A stretch of DNA of 64,000 nt from positions 112,344,549 through 112,408,548 of the forward strand of contig CM043953.1 in assembly GCA_014529385.2 (NCBI GenBank), written 5' to 3'. Position 1 is the first letter of the stretch. Each line of letters begins with the position of its first letter. A model generated the notes under the pieces. That model was not told the DNA's origin. It searched no databases and saw only the letters and a list, made by a program, of their open reading frames with translations. The stretch is from Adiantum capillus-veneris. Lineage: Eukaryota > Streptophyta > Polypodiopsida > Polypodiales > Pteridaceae. Both the position numbers and the translations under genes were made by a program. Below, one piece after another: positions 21,902 through 32,889 of the stretch.

Positions 21902-23902
21902 GTAGGTCACAATTTTATTCAAGTTTTCTAATTTAAAACTTCACACATTTAGCTAGGAAAGAACATGTCCCCAAACATGTTGGAGAAATCCGACGGAAAC
22001 CTCGGCATTTGAATTCATTTGTACATTAAAGTCTAAAGTAGGAAAGGAATGATTGATGGATATACTGTTTGCAATAGGAAAGAATGTCTACTAGGGAAAA
22101 TTTAGCTCGACATGTTCATTCTATTTCCAATCTTAAATCAATCTTGATCCCCCTACTGACAGGGGGCGGCTCGCGGCGGTTTCGCAGTAGCTAGATGTTG
22201 CACTTTTTTTTGGCCAAGGGCATGGGATTTCGACAGCGAAACAGAGCATTTGCATGAGAGTTGAGTGATGAAGTGAGCTTGAAAGGTTGTTTTATCATAA
22301 TTTTCACGACGATGATCTCACTTGGTCTGCTTTAAGGAGTTGTTTTGACAGGGTATGATATGCTTGGAAATGCTACAATGAAGTCCTCGACCTTGACAAC
22401 TAAAGATCAAGATAGGTCACTACTAGAGGTGTACAAAGGAAGCTGGGGACGACTTTGAAGAGGGTGGCCACCAATGGCCGCTTATTGTTTTTTGCATATC
22501 GTCTATGTCTTTATCGTAGTGTGTGTGTGTGTGAGTGTTTATGGAGAGTCTATGAAGGGTTTTCTAGAGAAAATAGAAGAGAGAGGTTATCTCGTTGATT
22601 TAAGTCGATAGAGATAGGGAGAGTGCCTATATAAGATTGAAGAGAGAGAATCAAGAGAGAGAGTGGAGCTCTCTTGTATAGAATCAAAGAGATTGAGGGA
22701 AAGAATCTCTCTCTTCTACTTGCAGCAAGAGGGACGAGTTTAGGAGAGCAAAGGGAGAAAGTCGAAAGGATCCACGAGAAGGTAGAGAGACTACAAAGAG
22801 AAGGGGTCCAAGAGGGGCCAAGAGCCGAAGATGGTGTTTTTTTTGTGGGTTATTGCTCATGCCCGTGAAGTGGGAGACAAGGTGGCATTGAGAGATCATG
22901 GGTGCCATTTGCAAGCCATGCAAGGGGGGGTCATGATGAAGAATGGAGAGGGAGAGTTTCTCTCGTTGCAAGCCAGTAGGATGCCAAGAGCAGGCTGAGG
23001 AGATGCTCACCATATTGCATGCCGCGGAGGAGGTGTGAACCCGAGCTTGGAGGGGCTTTGATTAAGTAATACGTTTTTTTTAACAAACTATTGAGAGGGT
23101 GGCGGGTGTGTCGATCTATCAAGGAGGCACCGCCTGTTGCGCAGAGGGTTAGTGGGCAAGAGAGAGGAGCACCATCTGTTGGCACGACCGAGGAAAAGAG
23201 AGGGGGGCGGGGCTCACTCCATAGCAAGAGGGTAGGCCATGAGGGCCGCTACCATGACGAGAATGAGAGGGTGCCGTTTGCAGGCAGGGGTGGTATGCAA
23301 GCCATGATCGAGAGTAGGAGATGAGAGAGAGCGGATTAGACAAGAAAGAACGTAGTGAAGTGGGAGCCAGCAAGGCTAGTTGGATGTCGAATCCCTGACT
23401 GTGCTGAGAAGGAGAGGGGGCTTGCAAGGAAGAAAGCCCGTTTGTAGGCCATGAGAGAGATGAGAGGGAGATCCTCACTGTGTGGGTAACCGTTGAGTTG
23501 GATGACGAAGCTCTGGCTGTGCCGAGAGCGTTTGTGAGAGAGCATGGGAGGCCGTTTTGTCGTACGGTATGATGAGGTTGCAGGCCGTGAGTTGCCAAGC
23601 TAAGCAAGAAGAGGAGAGTAAGTGAGAGAGGGCTTTGCCCTGTGCGAGAACTAGTGAGGAGAGAGATTAGGAGAGAGAACCCCGCCTTGCACTGCTGAGA
23701 GTAGTCGAGAAAGAGAGAGTGATTCTCCTAGTGAAGTAAACAAGGCCTCTTTTTTTGAGTTGGGTGAGAGAATTTTAAAAAGTCAATCACAGATGGGTGC
23801 TTGCATTTCTTAATAAAGGGACAATAGAGAGAGAAAGAGGACGCTTGGGACGCCTGTTCGGGGCCACTATTGAGAGAGAGGGAGTGAGTTTTCCATGAGG
23901 CT

Positions 23903-23995
<93 letters not shown>
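23903..23995. repeat. (GA)n microsatellite
   Basis: About 46 GA units, uninterrupted. Open frames of Ser-Leu repeats over it are artefacts. Confidence 0.95.
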
Positions 23996-23998
<3 letters not shown>

Positions 23999-24007
23999 GA
24001 GTCATCT

Positions 24008-24092
24008 CGCTGCCCTATAGGGTGTAAGCAAAATACCTACGCTGCCCTATAGGGTGTAAGCGAAATACCTACGCTGCCCTATAGGGTGTAAG
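24008..24092 (+). repeat. 32-bp tandem repeat, about 2.7 copies
   Basis: Unit GCTGCCCTATAGGGTGTAAG followed by CGAAATACCTAC. Each unit contains the 10-bp palindrome CCCTATAGGG. Confidence 0.9.
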
Positions 24093-24539
24093 CCCTGATA
24101 CCTTCAAGCAAAGTGGAAGCCTACGAAGCTGCATCGATGAAAGATTTTGAAGCCAAAGATAAGTTTTGTAAAGATTGCTGTAAACACAATATTTTCACTA
24201 TTCAAATTGCTCAATAATTTCACAATATCTCGTTCTCGTCTCGATTTTTTTCTCTCTCTTTTGAACTAAAGACGACATTCTATCTCTTCCTTTTTGCTGA
24301 ACTATTAAGTGATCATGTTCGTGGATAATCATTGATACAATCTGGCACTGAGACTGCATTGGACATTCCTTGGCAGCAGAGTTTAGCAGCACATCTCCAG
24401 CCATAGTTCCTTGTTGGTGGGCTTGGGTTGGGGGTTTGTCTTTTTGTCTTTTCTTGGTTTTTCTTGTCTGTTCTTGCTCCATGGCCCTGGCATAGAAAAA
24501 TATCCATCACTAGAGTTACTAGCTTAGGGCCTTTAACCA

Positions 24540-24630
24540 CGACTTGCTTTCTATGCGGTGGGAACCCACGTCTTTCTTTCTATGCAGTGGGAATGTCCAT
24601 GTCGTGCTTTCTATGCGGTGGACATACCTA
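24540..24630 (+). repeat. About 30-bp tandem repeats in A LTR (TTTCTATGCGGTGG)
   Basis: Three copies of a unit containing CTTTCTATGCGGTGG. Four copies of the same unit are in each B LTR (27367-27482 and 35270-35385, minus strand). Confidence 0.85.
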
Positions 24631-25323
24631 GTTGTATGGGCAGCTAGGCGACAACGAGAGGAGTAAACTCTCGCAGGAGGGGGGATGTTGTACCTCTAGA
24701 ACATTGGAATTTTAATGAATAAGTTTGAGTAGAATTTTTACTATAGTTTCTGTCTTGGTGCCGCTTTGCAATACTGGTTGAAGGGCTGTCTTAACGAACA
24801 TTGCGATTCGGAATCTAATCAAGGAATTTTTATGTTGAACAATCATTGTAGTAGTAATTAGGACACACAAGGAAGTATGAGTGTGGGGGTGGAAAGTGGG
24901 GGCTTGGCTCAGGTTGCCAATGCCTATGATAAGGGTGGTCCCGATTGGTCGGGAACTCTCTATCCCCATAGTGTTTAAATCAATACTAGTAATACTCATT
25001 GCCCCTAGAGTGGCGAAGTGTCAAGTGTATGTGCCTCTGAAACATAGGAAAAAAGGCACTCGGGATTTCTCTCCTCTTGGAAGGTGGGTCTTAGGATCGC
25101 TAGATAAGTTAATCACGCTACCCCTGCGAGGTGGAGCTAGATCTCGTTGCTATAGCACGCTCGAACTCGATTCACTTTGTGATGAGAGATCGTCCACTAG
25201 ATGAACCATGAACCACTTTGTTTGCTTCCGCTATAGATCTAGTGGCCACCAGGTTTACCATTACATCCTCCGTTTGAGACAGCGTGGTGGGGACCTCACA
25301 CTATCCATCTTGCTCTTCCCTTC

Positions 25324-25760
25324 TTGGTCCTGCAATTGAACTACGAAGCGAAGCTCCATCCTAGAGTCATGTATGTGCCTCCATGTAAAGCAAGCACTCT
25401 CAAAGATGAGAAGCCAAACATGGATGACATCTTCTGTCGAGGCATCGAGGTCTCAGCTAAGGTCATGGTGGCTTTGGACTTGGGCACCACTTTTTTGGGC
25501 TTCATGTACGTCCACAAGAGCGACCCCAGGGACATCCACCATGTCTTGGCTTGGCCTCACAAACTGAGGCAGCCGCTTCATCCCGTTATTGCAAAACATA
25601 GATGAGCATATTTTACAAGTGGAACCCCTTGTCTTCTACCTACACCCTCCAAGCTTGGGGATGGGATGCCCTTCGCTCAACAAAGCTTCCTCGCCTTGAA
25701 GGTAATCTTGGTGTTGGTTGCTCACGTATACCTTTGGAGCCCAATTTTCATCTCCTTAAC
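25324..25760 (+). pseudogene. Fragment resembling an Hsp70/HSPA12-type exon
   Basis: Just right of the A LTR. Reads KVMVALDLGTTFLGFMYVHK, close to the N-terminal ATPase phosphate loop of Hsp70-like proteins of the HSPA12 type (usual pattern AIDFGTT-x-SG), followed by IHHVLAWP and, after a one-base frame change near 25600, FYKWNPLSSTYTLQAWGWDA. A donor-like CTTGAAG|GTAATC follows. Only the first part of the ATPase domain is present, so this is a truncated copy or one exon of a gene cut by mobile elements. Family assignment is from motif memory. Confidence 0.5.
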
Positions 25761-26074
25761 TTCTTTCTCTCTCTCCCTCTTTCCCCTCTTTTTCTCTCTC
25801 TCTATATCTTTCCTTATCTCTCTCTATTCCTCTCTTTCTCTCCCTCTCTATCTACTCTCTCTCTTTCCCTATCTTTCTCTCTCTTTTTCTCTCCCTCTAT
25901 CTCTCTCCTTCTCTCCCTCTTTCCCTCTCTCCCTCGCTCCCTCTACTTTCTTTCCCTCTCCGTCTATTTTTCCTCTCTCCCTCTATCTTTCTCTCTTTCC
26001 CTCTCTTTCTCTCCCTCTTTCCCTCTCTCCCTCTATCTCTCTCTCTCTTTTTCTATCTCTCTCTATCCCTATCC

Positions 26075-26141
<67 letters not shown>

Positions 26142-26234
26142 CCCTATCTTTCCCTCTATCCCTATCCCTATCTCTCTATCTCTCTCCCACGTTCCCTATT
26201 TCTATCTCTCTCTCCTTCTCTCCCTATTTCTATC

Positions 26235-26303
<69 letters not shown>

Positions 26304-26380
26304 CTATCCCTATCCCTATCTTTATCTCTCTCTCTCTCTCTCTCTCCTATCTCTCCCTCTCTCCTATCTCTCTTTCTTTC
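25760..26380. repeat. CT-rich low-complexity tract with (CT)n blocks
   Basis: About 600 bases of CTCTCTC, CTATCCCTATC and CCCTCTTT units, including two long (CT)n runs (about 26066-26139 and 26240-26300). The Ser-Leu and Arg-Glu frames on either strand are artefacts. If the upstream exon is real, this is intron. Confidence 0.9.
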
Positions 26381-26694
26381 CAGATCTTCAAAATGTTGCC
26401 CAATATGGATCACAATCAATGTATCTTAGAGCTAGATTTCACATGTAATCTCATGTATGTGTGACTATAGTAATCCTAAATGCATTGCTGAAATTTGGTC
26501 AAATTTGGAGTAGTTTTGACAAAGTTATACTCATTTTTCATTTTATGGTCAAAATTTTCATTTTATCATTCCCCGACAACTTTTTTGGTCATTGCTTAAC
26601 TCTAAAATAAACTTAAAACTGGTCTCAAGAATCCCCATAGGAAAGCAGAAAAAGAGTGGGAGGTGGCACCTTACGAGATCACTGATATCTTATC
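26381..26694. other. Unassigned sequence between CT tract and element B
   Basis: AT-rich, with no clear gene. A short open stretch after an acceptor-like CCCCATAG (26636) runs to the edge of element B and might be a following exon of the Hsp70-like fragment, but I could not confirm it. Confidence 0.3.
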
Positions 26695-29477
26695 TGTGAG
26701 GTCCCCACCCCGTCGTATCAAACAACGGATCTGATGGTAAACCTGGTGGCCACTAGATCTATAGCGGAAGCAAACAAAATGGTTCAGGGTTCAACTAGCG
26801 GACAATCTCTCATCACAAAGTGAGTCGAGTTCGAACCTACTAGCAACGAGATCTAGCTCCACCTCGCAGGGGAAGCGTACTTAACTATCTAGCGATCCTA
26901 AGACCCACCTTCCAAGAGGAGAGAAACCCCGAGTGCCTTTTTCCCCATGTTTCAGAGGCACGTACTCTCGAGGATTCGCCGCTCTAGGGGCAATGAGTAA
27001 TACCAATATCGAGTAAGCACTATGGGGACAGAGAGTTCCCGACCAATCGGGACCACCCATCTCGTAGGCATTGGCAACCCGATCCAAGCCCCCACTTTCC
27101 ACCCCCACACTCACACTTCCTCGTGTGACCTAATTACTACCACAAAGGTTGTTCAACATAGATATTCCTTGTTTAATTCCGAATCACATGGTTCGTTAAA
27201 ACAGCCCTTCAACCAGTATTGCAAACAACACCAAGACAGAATTCTAGTAAAAATTCTACTCAAACTTATTCATAAAAGTTCCAATGTTCTGGAGGTACAA
27301 CATCCCCCCTCCAGCGAGAGTTCACTACTCCCGTTGTCGCCTAGCTGCCCATACAACTAGGTATGTCCACCGCATAGAAAGCACGTCATGGACACTCCCA
27401 CCGCATAGAAAGCAAGACGTGGGTTCCCACCGCATAGAAAGCAAGTCGTGGGTATCCACCGCATAAAAAGCAAGTCGTGGATTCAAGAGCCCTAACAAGG
27501 AACTCTGCCCCGTGCGATCAGTAGGGGGGTCAGGACTGATTCAACATTGGAAATAAAATGAACATGTCGAGCTAAATTTTCCCTAGCAAACATTCTTTCC
27601 TCTTGCAAACAGCATACCCATCAATCGTTTCTTTCCTACTTTATACTTAAATGTACTATGCATTCAATGCCGAGGTTTCTGTCGGATTTCTCCAACATGT
27701 TCGGGGATATGTTCATTCCTAACTAATCGTATGAAATGTTAATTAAACAACTTGAATAGAAATTGGGACCTACCTCTTCCATTTCTTCGTCAATAGCCCG
27801 TGAGATGGCCGGTATTTGCTCGTCCATGGGAGCCTTTCCTTTTCCGTTGACATTGCGTATTCCCGCCTCGCGGTCATGGGCTCCACCGAAGCGAGTTCTC
27901 TTAACCGGGGCCATTTTTCTCACTACTTAAATGATAGACTTGAAAAAAAAAGAGCTAAGGTCCGAGAGTAACATGACAAACCAATCGACAGATTAGATTT
28001 ATTAAAGACGACTCCTTATGCAGGAGGTTAGATTTTTCCCTTTTTGCCCTAGCAATTTTTAAGGGTAATTCTGTATCCACCCTATGGGAAACGACTCTAA
28101 GGTTAATTACTTGGCTTAGATGATTAAGAAATTCAGAGTTTTTCTAATTGATTCACGAAAGATATGAAGTAAGCAAGCTCATTCATTTTCCTAGAGTAAT
28201 ATGAAGGTGCAGAGTGACTGCAGGCATGTGTGATGGAAAAACCTTCTTCTTATTGGACTAATGACGGATTAATTTTCAGCCATAATCGCATCTAATGTGG
28301 GAGAAGATTTAGTATAATTTAATTACAACACTATTGAGTAGTGAAAGATTGAATTCTGACAAATCTACACTATTACTAGCTGACAATTTATTGACTATAC
28401 CGCCTAGAGAGAGAATCTTTCCTAATCATGCATTGATCCTTGATTAAGGATGATGAATGGCTGAATAAATTAACTAAATGAATGATAATTATGTAATGAA
28501 GTATAGCTATGAAAACTTAGAGAGCAGCTATAGAGAATTATAGCTAAAAGTAGGCATAGTAGACAAGAATTATGAGTGGGTAATGATGAGATTAAGAAGA
28601 GCAGTATTTAAACCATAATTACCGTGATTAGGGGCTGAGAATCCTCTTAAATTTCTGATGCAATGAATCCTCGAGATGGGAATTTCGGGAGCACCTCCCT
28701 CCTTGCTTCTCCTTCAAAAGCTGTGTGTGTGCCGGTAGCACCTTCCCAGTGTGTAGGTGTGTGAGTATGCAATGTGTGTGTGTGAGCATATCTGTGTGTG
28801 TGTGTGTGTGTGTGTAGGCGTGTAAATAGGCTCCTACAGGCTGAAAATCGATTTGTGTTGCTAAATGCATCTGGATGAGCACTCAGTCCTTGCATGGCAA
28901 GTCCAGTTGCCTACCCACCAAGTGTCCAGTTGGCTCAGTAAGCTGACTCACACTGAGTTGCAGGCTTGGCAGCTTCCCCAAGACTCCCACAAAGAAAGAG
29001 GGCGCCCCCTAGCTGCTAAAGCAGGTCTGGAGTGGACTGGGACCTGTTCCCACACAGCCTCGGGCCCCCGGTGCCTCCCGGACAATTTTGTGAAAAATTG
29101 GTTTTAGGCTAAAACGGGCCATACGAGTCGGATTTTGATGCCGTAAATTGTTATACTAAGCTCTAACTAAGAGGTACGGGTCTGAGTACCTACCATACTT
29201 AGCAGCCCCCTCGAGGTCCGAAAATGCATTTTTTTCAAATTCGGGGTACGGGTGCAGATTTCGAGATGGTCGAGACTGGACGGTTCGGGTGACCAAAAAC
29301 TTACTATTTTTAGAAAATTTTCACAAAAATTATTTTAATTCACATTTTGAAGCTTTATAACATTCTAAACATTATGGCACTGACAGAATCTGGAAAACTG
29401 CTAAAAATAGTAACTTATTTCATTGTATTCATTTCGTGATACAAGGGTGCTCTTGTGATCGGGTCAGGGACCTTACA
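26695..29477 (-). repeat. Chromovirus B 3' LTR
   Basis: On the minus strand it begins TGTAAGGTCCCTGACC after a purine tract and ends GGGGACCTCACA. The purine-rich GGAGGGGGGA before TGTTGTACC, about 608 bp from its end, at first suggests a short LTR, but the identity with 34598-37326 extends the full 2.7 kb. Confidence 0.8.
27774..27914 (-). CDS. LTR-encoded 47-codon leader exon (B 3' LTR copy)
   Basis: 141 nt, open, ATG to GAAGAG|GTAGGT. Product starts MAPVKRTRFGGAHD and contains NGKGKAPMDEQ and AIDEEMEE. In the 3' LTR it lies downstream of all other genes and would not be used for splicing to gag. Confidence 0.55.
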
Positions 29478-29492
29478 ACCTCCCCAACGTGA
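29478..29492 (-). promoter_or_regulatory. Polypurine tract of chromovirus B
   Basis: Minus strand CACGTTGGGGAGGT directly before the LTR start TGTAAGG; expected primer for plus-strand DNA synthesis. It lies about 17 bases after the pol stop. Confidence 0.6.
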
Positions 29493-29508
29493 AAAATTTG
29501 AGATGTCC

Positions 29509-31368
29509 TCATCTCAAGAATGAGTTTGGGTAATCTTTTAAGAGCGTCGATTCGTCCTCCCAAGTTGCATCTTCTTCAGGGTAATCCTTCCATTTTACTA
29601 GATGCTCCGTGATAGTTTTGTTGCGTAACTTTCTTTCCCGTGTTTCAAGTACATAGTCAGGTTGGAGCTCATGAACTCCTTGTGCTGGCATGACTATCTG
29701 ATCTGAGTCCAAGAATTGATCAGGATTGGGAATATAGGGTTTGAGTAAGCTGACATGGAATACATCATGAACCTTCAAGTTCGCAGGTAACTTTAGCTTG
29801 TAGGCCTGGTCACTTACAACCTTAACGATCTCAAATGGTCCACAATACCTTGGGATTAGCTTCTTGTATCTGCCTAGCGATAAATTGCTTTTCTTAGGTC
29901 GGACTCGGAGAAAAACCTTATCTCCTTCCTTGAAAGTTCTATCTTTGCGGTTCTTATCTGCATAGTGCTTCTTCCTATCTTGAGCTGCCTGAATGTCCTG
30001 GCGAATGGCTCTAGTCTGTGCTTCCATATCTTCTAACATCTTTCTAGAGGCTTCTACTCTGATGGTTGGATCTGAAAAGTTCAGTGGTGCTAAACAGTCA
30101 TGTCCATAAAGAGCTTTGAAAGGTGACATTCCAATGCTTCTGTGTTCGGAAGAGTTATAAGCATATTCTACCAAAGGTAGATATTGTAACCACTTATTTG
30201 GTTCTTGCCAACAATAGGCTCTGAGAATGTCCTCAATGACTTGATTAACTCTTTCAGTTTGCCCATCTGTTTGTGGATGGTATGCTGTACTGAAAGCTAA
30301 TTGTGACCCAATAGATTGGAAAAGAGAAGTCCAAAATTTTGATGTAAACTTGGCATCTCTATCACTGACAATACGCTTGGGTAGACCATGTAGCCTGGAA
30401 ATCTCCTTGATGAATACCCGACTAATATTTGAAGCAGTAAAGGTTGTCTTTACGGGTATTAGATGAGCCACTTTTGTGAGCATGTCAACAACCACGAAAA
30501 CAGAATCATAACCTCCTGTAGAAGGTAACCCTGTAACAAAATCCATACTGATGCATTCCCACTTCATCTGGGGTATGTCAAGAGGTTGAAGTTGCCCTGG
30601 TAATCTGATCCTTTTGGCCTTTATCCGTTGACAAGAAAGACATTGCCTCACATAGCAAAGTATGTCTCCTTTCATTCCAAACCAGAAATAACTCCTTCTG
30701 ACGGTGTGAAGAGTTTTAGCATAGCCTGTGTGTCCGGATGTAGGGCTATCGTGTGCTTCATAAAGAATGGCCTTCTTTAAAGCTGGGTCTCTGGGTACAC
30801 AGAGTCTATGTATGTAGTAAAGACATCCTCCCATAAGAGAGTAATCTTTAGATTCAGGCATCTTATTCTGCTGGACTAATGAAGCCATACGTTGGTACTC
30901 TGGATCTTCGAGGGATGCTTCTTTGATTCTATACCAGATAGGGTTATTTGGAATAGAGATAGCTCCAAGAAATGATTTTCGGCTAAGACCATTTGCAACT
31001 GCGTTTTCCTTCCCTGGTCTATACTTTATGTCAAGGTCATATTCCTGTAATAGCTCCATCCATCGCCGTTGTCGCATATTGAGAATGGGTTGAGTAAAAG
31101 TCCACTTTAAACTCTTGTGGTCTGTAACCAACTGAAACTTGCGTCCAAGAAGATAATGTCTCCATAACTTCAGTGCATGTATAACTGCTAAAAGTTCCAG
31201 ATGATGAGTGGGATAATTCTTCTCATGATCCCTCAGCTTTCGCGAAGTATACGCCACCGGTCTTCCTTCTTGAGTAAGAACTCCACCTAGAGCAGACTTA
31301 CTAGCATCTGTCGCTACTTCAAATTCTTTACTGAAGTCTGGAAGCTTTAAAATAGGAGCTGAGACCAA
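29509..31368 (-). CDS. pol: Chromovirus B RNase H, integrase and chromodomain
   Basis: 619 open codons. RNase H from [20 protein letters not shown] to NAVANGLSRK; integrase H-H-C-C finger (HDSPTSGHTGYAKTLH ... CLSCQRIK); core residues in CISMDFVTGLP, IVSDRDAKFTSKFW and DGQTERVNQVIEDILR; the GPF module; then a chromodomain near the C-terminus (YVLETRERK ... LVKWKDYPEEDATWEDES) with the aromatic residues expected for histone methyl-lysine binding. This identifies a chromovirus, whose integrase is thought to target heterochromatin. The frame is intact from RNase H onward. A TAA at about 31372 separates it from RT, where element A reads LKDFLVS. Confidence 0.9.
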   Translation of the reverse strand: MVSAPILKLPDFSKEFEVATDASKSALGGVLTQEGRPVAYTSRKLRDHEKNYPTHHLELLAVIHALKLWRHYLLGRKFQLVTDHKSLKWTFTQPILNMRQRRWMELLQEYDLDIKYRPGKENAVANGLSRKSFLGAISIPNNPIWYRIKEASLEDPEYQRMASLVQQNKMPESKDYSLMGGCLYYIHRLCVPRDPALKKAILYEAHDSPTSGHTGYAKTLHTVRRSYFWFGMKGDILCYVRQCLSCQRIKAKRIRLPGQLQPLDIPQMKWECISMDFVTGLPSTGGYDSVFVVVDMLTKVAHLIPVKTTFTASNISRVFIKEISRLHGLPKRIVSDRDAKFTSKFWTSLFQSIGSQLAFSTAYHPQTDGQTERVNQVIEDILRAYCWQEPNKWLQYLPLVEYAYNSSEHRSIGMSPFKALYGHDCLAPLNFSDPTIRVEASRKMLEDMEAQTRAIRQDIQAAQDRKKHYADKNRKDRTFKEGDKVFLRVRPKKSNLSLGRYKKLIPRYCGPFEIVKVVSDQAYKLKLPANLKVHDVFHVSLLKPYIPNPDQFLDSDQIVMPAQGVHELQPDYVLETRERKLRNKTITEHLVKWKDYPEEDATWEDESTLLKDYPNSFLR

Positions 31369-31545
31369 GAATTATTTTAGCTTAGCAAAACTAGACTCGT
31401 GCTCGGTCTTCCAATCGATCCTCATTCCTTTCTTCAGGAGTTCCGTCAAAGGTGCAGCAATACGTGCATAATCCTTGACAAAAATCTTGTACCATCCCGT
31501 TATTCCAAGAAATCCCCTTACTTCGCTGACAGTGGATGGTTGAGG

Positions 31546-31980
31546 CTAGTCAACGATGTCCTTGACTTTGTCTGGGTCCACTGAAATCCCTTCAGCCGAA
31601 ATGACAAATCCAAGATAGTTGACCTTTGGTGAGCAAAAAGTGCACTTGCTCTCTTTAGCGTAAAGCTGGTGTTCTCGAAGGAGATCAAGTACTTTGGGAA
31701 CATGCTCCTTGTGATCTGTTTCATTCTTAGAATAGACTAGAATGTCATCAAAGAAAACCAAGACAAAGTCGTCCAGGTAAGGTTTGAAAATATCCTGCAT
31801 GAGTCGATTGAAGCTTGCAGGAGCATTTGTTAGACCAAAAGACATTACTGTGAATTCGTAGTGTCCATACCTGGTGTTGAAAGCTGTCTTTGGAATATCT
31901 GATTCCTTGATCCTGATTTGGTAATATCCTGACCTTAGATCAATCTTTGTAAATATTTTGGTGCCGTGGAGCCTGTCCAA
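31546..31980 (-). pseudogene. Chromovirus B RT, catalytic part
   Basis: Encodes [34 protein letters not shown], catalytic [12 protein letters not shown] and [14 protein letters not shown]. It ends at a TAG (about 31546) where element A has a Trp codon; RT thumb sequence continues to about 31375 in other reading. Upstream it overlaps the previous frame after a shift near 32090. Confidence 0.85.
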
Positions 31981-32878
31981 GAGTTCGTCGGTCCTTGGAA
32001 TTGGATACTTGTTCTTGACAGTTACCTGATTCAGCCCACGGTAGTCTATGCATAGCCTTAAGGTCCCATCCTTCTTCTTCTGAAAAAAGAACTAGAGCAC
32101 CCCAAGGAGAAGTACTGGGTTGAATGAATCCTTGCTCAATGAGTTGCCTAAGTTGTTCTTTGAGTTTGATGGCCTCCGGAAGTGACATTTTATAAGGTCT
32201 TTTTGAGATAGGTTCACACCCAGGGATAGTCTCAATCCCATGATCTACCTCTCTGTGTGGTGGAAAATTCGTAAGGTCTTCGGAGAATACGTCATCATAC
32301 TCCCTCATCCAGTCTGGTCGAAGTGAGGTATCTGATTGGTCCACCTTATTGAGTTTAACTGCATATATTTGCTGACCCTTTCTTAGTCCCTTCAAGAGTC
32401 TGCTGTCCTTAACTAGAATAGCCCTAGGTCTCCCATTTTCCCCCTGAATTAAGGCTTCATTACCCAAGTTATCTGTAAATGTAAAGTTTCCTTGTGCACA
32501 ATGGATATGGGCCTTATTTTTCTTTAACCAGTCCATCCCTAGTATCCCATCAAAGAATCCTAAGGGTAGGGTTCGAATTTGGGCAGAAGTTGGGTGTCCC
32601 CCTAAATCGAAGTCAATTTTGCCTGCAGAGTGTTGAGATACTACCTCCTTGCCGTTTGCTAACTCGACAACTAGCTTGCTTGATGGATACTTATCTAGCT
32701 TAAGCTTTCTCATGCATCTGGGTGAAAGAAATGAAAGAGTACTGCCACAATCTATAAGGAAGTTAACTTGTTCACCTATGAGAGATCCTGGCGTATGAAT
32801 GACTGCGTATTGCTCGCAACCATTGGGATTGTCAATTGCAGCATGGAGGGTTACTCTCTCCACTACTTCATCACCCAC
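31940..32878 (-). pseudogene. Chromovirus B protease and RT start
   Basis: 312 open codons: protease with VNFLIDCGSTLSFLSPRCM (Asp-Cys-Gly instead of Asp-Thr/Ser-Gly), ELANGKEVVSQHSAGKI, FDGILGMDWLKKNKAHIHC; then RT start [47 protein letters not shown] frameshift at about 32090 changes the rest of the frame. A second shift near 32885 separates it from gag. Confidence 0.8.
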
Positions 32879-32889
32879 AGTTGGTTGAA

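Larger units (their letters stand above)
22163..24395 (+). other. Unidentified insertion inside the A LTR
   Basis: Absent from B LTRs. It starts after CCCCCTACTGA and is strongly purine-biased (GAGAGA, GGGAG). It carries a TATA-like CCTATATAAG near 22627, a (GA)n tract and a 32-bp tandem repeat near its right end. No recognisable coding sequence; frames here are low-complexity. No terminal inverted repeat or target duplication could be fixed. It might be a solo LTR or non-autonomous element. Confidence 0.4.
21229..25300 (+). mobile_element. Chromovirus A 3' LTR with a 2.2-kb insertion
   Basis: Collinear with the B LTR (minus strand of 26695-29477) from GGAGGCACCGGG, through the TATA region, the AC-repeat, the 47-codon exon, the tandem GCGGTGG repeats near 24540-24625, to the end GGACCTCACA. 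The outer start (TGTAAGG) is missing through the deletion with pol. Between about 22163 and 24395 is sequence absent from B. Confidence 0.75.

Noticed and set aside
25602-26448. Two long Ser/Leu/Pro-rich frames
   Set aside because: Beyond the first about 40 codons they are translations of the CT-rich tract and carry no protein signal.
27367-27482. 30-bp repeats in the LTR as a possible CRISPR array
   Set aside because: They are direct tandem repeats without unique spacers, within a plant retrotransposon LTR.
27303-29477. Short 608-bp LTR model for element B, bounded by TGTTGTACC with a purine-rich GGAGGGGGGA before it
   Set aside because: The identity between the two flanks continues for 2.7 kb, and TGTAAGG at 29477 and 39279 marks a consistent outer end; a 2.8-kb LTR explains everything without a tandem element.
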